Below, in pieces: positions 1 through 5,060 of a stretch of 5,060 nucleotides of DNA. The notes under the pieces were generated by a model. It saw only the letters and a list, made by a program, of their open reading frames with translations, did not search any database and was not told where the DNA came from. Source of the stretch: Bacteroidales bacterium (lineage in GTDB: Bacteria > Bacteroidota > Bacteroidia > Bacteroidales > GCA-2748055); NCBI GenBank assembly GCA_029934875.1, contig JAOZLK010000382.1, positions 1 to 5,060 of the forward strand. The letters are read 5' to 3'. Within the stretch, counting starts at the first letter, position 1. Every line of letters starts with the position of its first letter. The position numbers were made by a program, and so were the translations under genes.

Positions 1-2050
1 GGCACCAGCCGAAGAAACCGCAGCAACTGAGGCACCAGCCGAAGCCCCCCCCACCAAAGAAGAAGTTAAAGCAGAGGAGCCTGTAGCAGAGGAGCCTGTG
101 GTTGAAGAACCCGTAACCGCAACTGCAAGCGAAGGAACTGAGCCAGCAGGCGAAGAACAGCCTGTTGCTGAGGAGCCCGTAGCCGCAAGCGAAGAAGCTG
201 TAGTTGAAGAAACTCCAGAAGTTAAGGAGCCCGCCAATACAGATCCCAACGCCACTACCGGTGTTGCAGATTTTGACTGGGACGAATTTACCGCAAACGA
301 ATTGGACAACAACGCTAATAAAGATGAGTTTGAAAAGCTTTATTCAGCAACCCTTTCCACCATTTCTGAAAATGAGGTAATCGATGGTACCGTGATCTCC
401 ATGAACAAGCGTGAAGTGGTAATTAACATAGGGTACAAATCAGAAGGAATAATCTCCATCGCTGAATTCCGCTATGACACGGAACTGAAAGCCGGAGATA
501 CTGTAGAGGTTTATGTCGAGAGCCAGGAAGACAAAAAAGGTCAGCTGGTACTTTCTCACAAGAAGGCCAGGTCCATGCGTTCATGGGAGCGTGTTAACCA
601 GGCACTTGACCAGGATGAAGTAATAAAAGGTTTCATCAAATGCCGCACCAAGGGTGGTATGATTGTGGATGTATTCGGAATCGAAGCCTTCCTCCCAGGA
701 TCGCAAATCGATGTGAAGCCCATCAGGGATTACGATGCCTACGTTGGAAAGAGTATGGAATTCAAGGTGGTGAAGATCAACCACGAGTTCAGAAACGTTG
801 TTGTTTCCCACAAAGCACTCATTGAAGAGGAACTGGAGCAGCAGAAGAAGGAGATCATTGCCAAGCTGGAAAAAGGACAGGTACTGGAAGGAACCGTCAA
901 GAACATTACATCCTATGGTGTCTTCATCGACCTTGGTGGAGTAGATGGACTGATCCACATTACAGACCTTTCATGGGGACGAGTGAATCATCCCGAAGAG
1001 ATTGTCGAACTTGACCAGAAACTGAATGTTGTAATTCTTGACTTTGATGATGACAAGAAGCGGATTGCTTTGGGTCTGAAGCAGCTGACTCCTCACCCAT
1101 GGGATTCACTTGATGAGGCCATGAAAATAGGCGACCAGGTAAAAGGCCGCGTAGTTGTAATGGCCGACTATGGAGCGTTTGTTGAGATTGCTGCCGGAGT
1201 TGAAGGTTTGATTCATGTTTCAGAAATGTCATGGTCACAACACCTGAGGAGTGCCCAGGAGTTTATGAAAGTTGGAGACGAGGTTGACGCAGTAATCCTG
1301 ACCCTCGATCGCGAGGACAGAAAAATGTCACTGGGTATCAAGCAGCTTAAGATCGATCCATGGGAGAAGATTGACGATAAGTATAGTGTAGGAAGTAAGC
1401 ATGCTGCCAAGGTGCGCAACTTCACCAACTTTGGTGTGTTTGTTGAGATCGAAGAAGGAGTGGATGGTTTGATTCACATTTCTGATCTTTCATGGACCAA
1501 GAAGGTTAAGCATCCGGCTGAATTCACCGCAATAGGAGCAGAAATTGAAGTTGTTGTTCTTGAAATTGATAAGGATAACCGCCGCCTGAGCCTGGGACAC
1601 AAGCAACTTGAAGAGAATCCATGGGATGTATTCGAAGATGTATTCAATGTGGACTCCATTCATGAAGGCACTGTTATCGAGCTGATGGATAAGGGAGCTG
1701 TCATAGCACTTCCATATGGTGTTGAAGGTTTCGTTACTCCGAAGCACCTGGTGAAACAGGATGCAAGCAGTGTGAAAGTGGATGAAAAAATGGATTTTAA
1801 GGTAATTGAGTTTAATAAGTCCGCAAAAAAGATTATCTTGTCTCATAGTCGTATCCATGAGGATAAGCAGAAGTCTTCGACCCGGGCCACTAAGAAAGGA
1901 GGGGGTGACGAAGTGAGGAAAGCAACCAGGAAGCTCAAAACAAACCTGGAGAAAACCACGCTTGGTGACATCTCAGAACTTGCAGCCCTTAAGACGGAGA
2001 TGGAAAAGAATGAGAAGTCCAAGAAAGCAGGAGGCGACAAAGCAGAGTAA
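1..2050 (+). CDS. rpsA: 30S ribosomal protein S1, 5' end outside the window (partial)
   Basis: S1 is the large RNA-binding protein of the small ribosomal subunit that helps mRNA bind the ribosome. The reading frame is open from base 2 with no stop, so the true start lies to the left; the GTG at 98 is only an internal valine codon. Visible length is 682 residues, longer than the 557 of E. coli S1. Order: an acidic Ala/Pro/Glu/Val-rich extension (bases 2 to about 260), then six S1 (OB-fold) domains starting near 368, 614, 875, 1130, 1391 and 1652, then a Lys-rich tail (about 1860-2047). Domains 3-5 are the most typical, each with G(V/A)F(I/V)(D/E), GLIH and SW motifs, spaced 255-261 nt apart. 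Domains 1, 2 and 6 are more diverged, as usual in S1. The tail contains EKTTLGDISELAALK, which I recall as typical of Bacteroidota S1. Promoter and leader are not visible. The identity is secure. Confidence 0.97.
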   Translation, partial: APAEETAATEAPAEAPPTKEEVKAEEPVAEEPVVEEPVTATASEGTEPAGEEQPVAEEPVAASEEAVVEETPEVKEPANTDPNATTGVADFDWDEFTANELDNNANKDEFEKLYSATLSTISENEVIDGTVISMNKREVVINIGYKSEGIISIAEFRYDTELKAGDTVEVYVESQEDKKGQLVLSHKKARSMRSWERVNQALDQDEVIKGFIKCRTKGGMIVDVFGIEAFLPGSQIDVKPIRDYDAYVGKSMEFKVVKINHEFRNVVVSHKALIEEELEQQKKEIIAKLEKGQVLEGTVKNITSYGVFIDLGGVDGLIHITDLSWGRVNHPEEIVELDQKLNVVILDFDDDKKRIALGLKQLTPHPWDSLDEAMKIGDQVKGRVVVMADYGAFVEIAAGVEGLIHVSEMSWSQHLRSAQEFMKVGDEVDAVILTLDREDRKMSLGIKQLKIDPWEKIDDKYSVGSKHAAKVRNFTNFGVFVEIEEGVDGLIHISDLSWTKKVKHPAEFTAIGAEIEVVVLEIDKDNRRLSLGHKQLEENPWDVFEDVFNVDSIHEGTVIELMDKGAVIALPYGVEGFVTPKHLVKQDASSVKVDEKMDFKVIEFNKSAKKIILSHSRIHEDKQKSSTRATKKGGGDEVRKATRKLKTNLEKTTLGDISELAALKTEMEKNEKSKKAGGDKAE
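2..260 (+). repeat. Low-complexity Ala/Pro/Glu coding region with short direct repeats
   Basis: This is the N-terminal extension of S1. A 14-base direct repeat GGCACCAGCCGAAG occurs at 1-14 and 31-44, a 30-base (10-codon) period. A tandem 15-base unit follows: GCAGAGGAGCCTGT at 71-84 and again at 86-99, with a diverged third copy at 101-115. It encodes AEEPV-AEEPV-VEEPV, and AEEPV recurs near 167-181. All periods are multiples of three, so unit gain or loss keeps the frame. The region is probably disordered and strongly negative. Its role is unknown to me. Confidence 0.8.
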
Positions 2051-2078
2051 GTAAAACCCTTAAACAAATTAGTCAGCT

Positions 2079-2426
2079 ATGGAATTCAAGATTGACAAGT
2101 TTGAAAACCATACTTTGATCAAAGTATTGGAGGAAAAACTCGACACCCACATTGCTCCTACACTGAAATCTGAGTTGGTACTTGTATCAGGTAATGGTGA
2201 GAAAAATATCATTTTAGATCTGGGCAATTGCCGCTATTGTGATTCTTCAGGATTAAGTGCAATACTTGTGGCGAACCGTTTGTGCAAAAATGCAAGTGGA
2301 ACCTTTGTGCTCACTGGATTGAATGATGCAGTTGAAAGATTGATAACCATTTCTCAGCTTGATACTGTATTGAATATTTCAAATTCTCTTCAGGAAGCAG
2401 AAGCATTGATCAAAGAGGCAGGTTAA
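2079..2426 (+). CDS. STAS-domain protein, anti-sigma factor antagonist type
   Basis: This 115-residue protein is a single STAS domain, the fold of SpoIIAA and RsbV. Such proteins bind partner-switching kinases when unphosphorylated and release them when phosphorylated on a conserved Ser/Thr. The signature is ILDLGNCRYCDSSGLSAIL (residues 45-63); the phosphoacceptor is most likely Ser56, by analogy with RsbV, with Ser57 next to it. FVLTGLNDAVERLITISQL follows in the usual place for the second half of the domain. No membrane segment or second domain is present, so it is cytoplasmic. The ATG start lies 28 nt after the rpsA stop, without a Shine-Dalgarno, and rnz begins 10 nt after its stop, so co-transcription is likely. 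No kinase or phosphatase gene is in the window, so the partner and regulated target are unknown. Cys51 and Cys54 form an unusual CxxC just before the Ser pair. The family is sure; the function is not. Confidence 0.9.
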   Translation: MEFKIDKFENHTLIKVLEEKLDTHIAPTLKSELVLVSGNGEKNIILDLGNCRYCDSSGLSAILVANRLCKNASGTFVLTGLNDAVERLITISQLDTVLNISNSLQEAEALIKEAG

Positions 2427-2436
2427 TTTTTGTTTA

Positions 2437-3369
2437 GTGTCATTTGAATTGACCATACTTGGTAGCAGTTCAGCGCTGCCAACTTCAAAACGATTCCCAA
2501 CCGCTCATTTACTTAAGGTAGATGAGCGGTTTTTTTTAATCGATTGTGGAGAAGGAACCCAGGTTCAGTTAAGAAAATTCGGTTTCAATCCATGCAGGAT
2601 ACACCATATATTTATATCCCATTTACATGGCGATCATGTATTCGGATTGTTTGGCTTGCTGTCAAGCATGGGAATGTTGGGACGCAAAGTAGCTCTTAAT
2701 CTTTATGGTCCTGACACTCTGGAGCCAATGATGAAGCAGCATTTTGGCTTCTTTGGCTCTTTGCCCTTTGAGATCAGATACCACGTTCCAAGCCCTGATG
2801 TCGATCTTCCTGTTTTTGAAGATGAGAAGCTGCAGGTAAGCCCCATACGCCTGAAGCACAGGACGACTACCTTCGGGTATCTGTTCCAGGAAAAGAAGCG
2901 TGCCCTAAATATGCGTAAGGAGAGCATAGAGAAATATGGACTGGGAATAGCAGATGTGGTAAGGATTAAGCAGGGATCCGATCATGTGACCAAAACCGGC
3001 GAGATAATATCCAACCAGCGCTTAACCCTGCCTCCTTTTTTGGAGCGCTCCTATGCCTATATATCAGATACGGTTTTTTTGCCCTCCATTTCGGAAAAGC
3101 TGAAGGGCGTCGACCTTCTTTTTCATGAGGCCACCTTTGCAAATAAGGATGAAAAGCTGGCCCTTGCGACTCTTCACTCAACTGCCCTGCAGGCTGCTAC
3201 CCTGGCAAAGGCTGCCGGGGCAGGCAAGTTGCTAATCGGACATTTCTCCAGCCGGTACAAGGATTATAAGCTCCTGGTTGAAGAAGCAAGGACTGTATTC
3301 AGGGACACATATGGGGTCGAAGACGGGGATCGCTATTCCCTTGAGCAAAGGAGAGAGACAACGGAATAA
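2437..3369 (+). CDS. rnz: Ribonuclease Z (tRNA 3' endonuclease)
   Basis: RNase Z cuts precursor tRNAs just 3' of the discriminator base, using a zinc-dependent metallo-beta-lactamase fold. At 310 residues it has the usual length of the short bacterial form. The metal ligands are all visible: HLHGDH gives His62, His64, Asp66 and His67; HRTTTFGY gives His141; SDT gives Asp211; GHFSSRY gives His269. HST (His247) is the family's further conserved active-site motif. The exosite arm used to clamp tRNA should lie around residues 150-200. The start is GTG: MSFELTILGSSSALPT matches the family N-terminus, and there is no nearby in-frame ATG. The gene follows the STAS gene by 10 nt, an arrangement I recall from other Bacteroidota. 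Codons 21-34 carry a strong terminator-like hairpin (separate entry), so expression of full-length mRNA may depend on reading through it. The identity is secure. Confidence 0.97.
   Translation: MSFELTILGSSSALPTSKRFPTAHLLKVDERFFLIDCGEGTQVQLRKFGFNPCRIHHIFISHLHGDHVFGLFGLLSSMGMLGRKVALNLYGPDTLEPMMKQHFGFFGSLPFEIRYHVPSPDVDLPVFEDEKLQVSPIRLKHRTTTFGYLFQEKKRALNMRKESIEKYGLGIADVVRIKQGSDHVTKTGEIISNQRLTLPPFLERSYAYISDTVFLPSISEKLKGVDLLFHEATFANKDEKLALATLHSTALQAATLAKAAGAGKLLIGHFSSRYKDYKLLVEEARTVFRDTYGVEDGDRYSLEQRRETTE
2459..2482 (+). promoter_or_regulatory. Small hairpin at the start of rnz, upstream of the terminator-like hairpin
   Basis: TTGGTAGC (2459-2466) pairs with GCTGCCAA (2475-2482), giving an 8-bp stem with one G-U pair and an 8-nt loop. 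It lies within codons 8-16 of rnz (ILGSSSALP) and ends 16 nt before the larger hairpin. No T-run follows it, so it is not a terminator itself. It could be a pause or regulatory hairpin, or simply chance pairing in coding sequence. I found no convincing alternative antiterminator; the best pairing between the two hairpins is AGCG with CGCT, only 4 bp. Confidence 0.3.
2499..2537 (+). terminator. Intrinsic-terminator-like hairpin with T8 tract inside rnz
   Basis: The arms AACCGCTCATTTAC (2499-2512) and GTAGATGAGCGGTT (2518-2531) form a 14-bp stem with a single G-U pair; the outer 10 bp are perfect. The loop is TTAAG. The 3' arm runs straight into T8 (2530-2537). This is the standard shape of a rho-independent terminator for + strand transcription, and on the other strand there is no T-run after the stem. 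It lies 73-111 nt past the STAS stop, inside rnz codons 21-34, so it could end the rpsA-STAS transcript or attenuate rnz. Ribosomes translating rnz would be expected to disrupt it. The structure is seen directly; the function is inferred. Confidence 0.5.
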
Positions 3370-3374
3370 ATTGT

Positions 3375-3382
3375 TAATTTTG
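3375..3382 (+). promoter_or_regulatory. Possible Bacteroidota -7 promoter box before guaA
   Basis: TAATTTTG matches the Bacteroidota -7 consensus TAnnTTTG exactly and sits in the 42-nt gap between rnz and guaA. It would place a transcript start about 20-25 nt before the guaA GTG. The match is incomplete: no TTG or TTTG is present at the expected -33 position, where the sequence is purine-rich (around 3350-3362). In such an A/T-rich gap an 8-base match with two free positions could be chance. Confidence 0.25.
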
Positions 3383-3411
3383 TTCCTTCATTTCAGGTAA
3401 AAAAGAGCAAA

Positions 3412-4941
3412 GTGAGCGAAAAAGTTTTGATCCTTGATTTTGGGTCCCAGTATACCCAACTTATTGCACGGAAAGTAAGAGAGCATAATGTTTACTGCGA
3501 GATTTATCCTTATAGCAAATTCCCGGAGCCTGATGAATCGGTTAAAGGTGTGATTCTTTCTGGCAGTCCTTTTTCCGTGAGGGATGAAAATGCCCCGATC
3601 CCTGACCTGGATGGGATTAAGGGGAAATTTCCCCTATTGGGAATCTGTTATGGTGCTCAGTTCCTTTCTCACCACTATGGAGGAGAGGTAAAGCAATCCA
3701 ACTCAAGAGAGTATGGAAGGGCAAGACTGAGTTTTATAAATAAGCAGAATCCCCTGCTCAAGAATTTGTCTGCCAATACGCAGGTATGGATGTCTCATGG
3801 TGATACTATCAATTCGCTACCGGAGAACTTTAAAATAATTGCTTCAACAGGAGATGTGGAAGTAGGCGCCTATGCAGCAGAAGATGAGGCTACCTTCGGA
3901 CTTCAGTTTCACCCGGAGGTGTACCATACCACTGAGGGGAAAACCATCCTTTATAACTTTCTGTCTGAGATTTGTAAGTGCTCCATGGACTGGACTCCTG
4001 AAACATTTGTGGAGACCACGGTCCAGGAATTGAAGAATAAGCTGGGAGAGGACAGAGTGGTCCTGGGTTTATCAGGTGGTGTGGACTCTACGGTAGCAGC
4101 GATTCTTTTGCATCGCGCCATTGGCGAAAACCTGATTTGCATTTTTGTTGATAACGGACTGCTGAGGAAGGATGAGTTTAAAACGGTGCTTGATTCTTAC
4201 CAACATCTTGGTTTGAATGTAATCGGTATAGATGCAGGTGAGAAATTCATTGCTGACCTGGAGGGTATCACAGACCCGGAAGCAAAAAGAAAGAGTATAG
4301 GAAAGAATTTTATTGAGGTATTTGAACAAGAGGCCAAAAGGCTGAAGAATATTGCCTGGTTGGGCCAGGGGACTATCTATCCCGATGTTATCGAATCGGT
4401 ATCCGTAAATGGTCCGTCGGTCACCATTAAATCTCACCATAATGTGGGTGGCTTACCGGATAAAATGGCTCTGAAGGTTGTGGAGCCTCTTCGATTGCTA
4501 TTTAAGGACGAAGTGAGAAGGGTAGGTTATTCCATGGGAATCCCGGCCTCATTTCTGAAACGACATCCATTTCCTGGCCCGGGACTGGGGATTAGAATTC
4601 TGGGTGAAATTACACCAGAGAAGATCCGTTTGTGCCAGGAGGCCGATGATATTTATATTAAGGCCTTGCACAGGTATGGCCTTTACGACAGAATCTGGCA
4701 GGCAGGAGCCATCCTCCTCCCGGTGCAGTCGGTAGGTGTCATGGGCGATGAGCGCACCTATGAATTTGTGGTGGCATTAAGGGCTGTAACCTCCACCGAT
4801 GGAATGACAGCCGACTGGGGGCACCTTCCTCACGAAGTACTGAGCCAGATCTCCAATGATATTATCAATAAGGTCAGGGGCATCAATCGAGTTGTTTATG
4901 ATATCAGCTCGAAACCGCCGGCTACAATTGAGTGGGAGTAG
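3412..4941 (+). CDS. guaA: GMP synthase (glutamine-hydrolysing)
   Basis: GuaA converts XMP to GMP using ATP and ammonia from glutamine, the last step of guanine nucleotide synthesis in the cytoplasm. It has 509 residues, close to the usual 510-525. The class I amidotransferase domain (about 1-190) shows [18 protein letters not shown], the nucleophile Cys79 in GICYG, and His167/Glu169 in FHPEV. The ATP-pyrophosphatase domain (about 200-390) has the P-loop SGGVDS (221-226) and [12 protein letters not shown]. The C-terminal dimerisation domain includes [15 protein letters not shown] and ends with the family signature KPPATIEWE. The GTG start is supported by [16 protein letters not shown], which is where the family begins, and by the A-rich AAAAAAGAG stretch just upstream. 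It follows rnz by 42 nt, with a possible promoter of its own there. No terminator is visible after its stop. Nothing seems missing or altered. Confidence 0.98.
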   Translation: MSEKVLILDFGSQYTQLIARKVREHNVYCEIYPYSKFPEPDESVKGVILSGSPFSVRDENAPIPDLDGIKGKFPLLGICYGAQFLSHHYGGEVKQSNSREYGRARLSFINKQNPLLKNLSANTQVWMSHGDTINSLPENFKIIASTGDVEVGAYAAEDEATFGLQFHPEVYHTTEGKTILYNFLSEICKCSMDWTPETFVETTVQELKNKLGEDRVVLGLSGGVDSTVAAILLHRAIGENLICIFVDNGLLRKDEFKTVLDSYQHLGLNVIGIDAGEKFIADLEGITDPEAKRKSIGKNFIEVFEQEAKRLKNIAWLGQGTIYPDVIESVSVNGPSVTIKSHHNVGGLPDKMALKVVEPLRLLFKDEVRRVGYSMGIPASFLKRHPFPGPGLGIRILGEITPEKIRLCQEADDIYIKALHRYGLYDRIWQAGAILLPVQSVGVMGDERTYEFVVALRAVTSTDGMTADWGHLPHEVLSQISNDIINKVRGINRVVYDISSKPPATIEWE

Positions 4942-4977
4942 TTTCTGGATTGAAATTTATGCAACAATAATTTAGCC

Positions 4978-4984
4978 AGGAGGT
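4978..4984 (+). promoter_or_regulatory. Perfect Shine-Dalgarno-like AGGAGGT, unusually placed
   Basis: AGGAGGT matches the anti-Shine-Dalgarno fully, but it ends 32 nt before the ATG at 5017, too far to serve it directly. No ATG, GTG or TTG lies at normal spacing. An ATT codon at 4990, in frame with the 5017 ATG, lies 5 nt after it, and a TTG at 5011 is also in frame. It may be a chance match in the intergenic gap. Confidence 0.3.
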
Positions 4985-5016
4985 TATATATTATACATAC
5001 TGTAATAAGATTGATC

Positions 5017-5060
5017 ATGATTCGAATTAAATATATATGTGTCCTGGGCCTTTTCCTGAT
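5017..5060 (+). CDS. Start of a secreted or membrane protein, 3' end outside the window (partial)
   Basis: An ATG at 5017 opens a frame that runs to the window edge: MIRIKYICVLGLFL. Two basic residues near the N-terminus followed by a hydrophobic run of Ile, Val, Leu, Phe and Gly are what a signal peptide or N-terminal membrane anchor looks like. Only 14 full codons are visible, so the product cannot be named. The gene lies 75 nt after guaA on the same strand with no visible terminator between them, so it could be read from the same transcript. An in-frame TTG at 5011 and an ATT at 4990 are alternative starts, the latter placed after AGGAGGT. The ATG gives the most natural signal-peptide N-terminus. 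Confidence 0.55.
   Translation, partial: MIRIKYICVLGLFL

Noticed and set aside
98..100. GTG as the start codon of S1
   Set aside because: The frame is open to the left edge of the window and the upstream codons have the same Ala/Pro/Glu character, so this GTG is an internal valine codon.
581..958. Minus-strand open frames over rpsA, and similarly over guaA at 4072-4440
   Set aside because: They lie fully opposite conserved genes, their proteins resemble no family I know, and they follow from the codon use of the sense strand.
2424..2432. Promoter box between the STAS gene and rnz
   Set aside because: TAATTTTTG has one T too many for TAnnTTTG, and the first bases belong to the STAS stop codon.
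2499..2531. DNA uptake sequence pair, as found in terminators of Haemophilus
   Set aside because: The arms resemble ACCGCACTT only loosely, there is a single copy in the window, and the proteins indicate Bacteroidota, not Pasteurellaceae.
3031..3080. Second possible terminator in rnz: CTCC-T6-GGAG, the palindrome GGAGCGCTCC (3042-3051) and a T7 run (3074-3080)
   Set aside because: The stems are short and the palindrome is 22 nt from the T7 run, with no hairpin directly before it.
4942..5016. Terminator after guaA
   Set aside because: CTGG (4945-4948) and CCAG (4976-4979) could pair at a distance, but the inner pairing is broken and no T-run follows.
1..5060. A new defence, mobile or biosynthetic system
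   Set aside because: All recognisable genes are housekeeping ones in one orientation with even base and codon character; there are no integrase, transposase, CRISPR or unusual domain combinations.

Overview
The window looks like ordinary chromosomal DNA from a member of the Bacteroidota, probably the Bacteroidales/Marinilabiliales side. Four things point there: a long ribosomal protein S1 with an acidic Ala/Pro/Glu N-terminal extension and a Lys-rich tail containing EKTTLGDISELAALK; a single-domain STAS protein directly in front of ribonuclease Z; A/T-rich gene starts mostly without Shine-Dalgarno sequences; and an exact TAnnTTTG-type -7 box before guaA. The taxonomic call is inference from protein character, not from a marker-gene search.

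Layout, all on the + strand: (1) 1-2050, rpsA, cut off at its 5' end by the window edge, with six S1 domains; (2) 2079-2426, a 115-residue STAS-domain protein of the anti-sigma-factor-antagonist type; (3) 2437-3369, rnz, ribonuclease Z, GTG start; (4) 3412-4941, guaA, GMP synthase, GTG start; (5) 5017 to the right edge, the first 14 codons of a gene that begins like a signal peptide or membrane anchor. The gaps are 28, 10, 42 and 75 nt, so the window is almost entirely coding and there is no gene-free stretch over 300 bases. I see no tRNA or rRNA gene, CRISPR array, insertion sequence or integrase.

The first three genes are close enough to be co-transcribed, and they link translation (S1), 3' tRNA maturation (RNase Z) and a possible phospho-switch (STAS). 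GuaA supplies GMP and may have its own promoter. All the main proteins keep their catalytic or diagnostic residues, and I see no frameshift or pseudogene.

I do not see a new multi-gene system here. The strongest unexplained signal is structural. A 14-bp, nearly perfect hairpin with a 5-nt loop, followed at once by eight T residues, lies inside codons 21-34 of rnz, with a smaller 8-bp hairpin just upstream. It has the form of an intrinsic terminator or attenuator embedded in the start of the gene. Lesser oddities are a Shine-Dalgarno-perfect AGGAGGT misplaced before the last gene, a CxxC motif next to the STAS phosphoacceptor, and in-frame nucleotide repeats in the S1 N-terminal extension.
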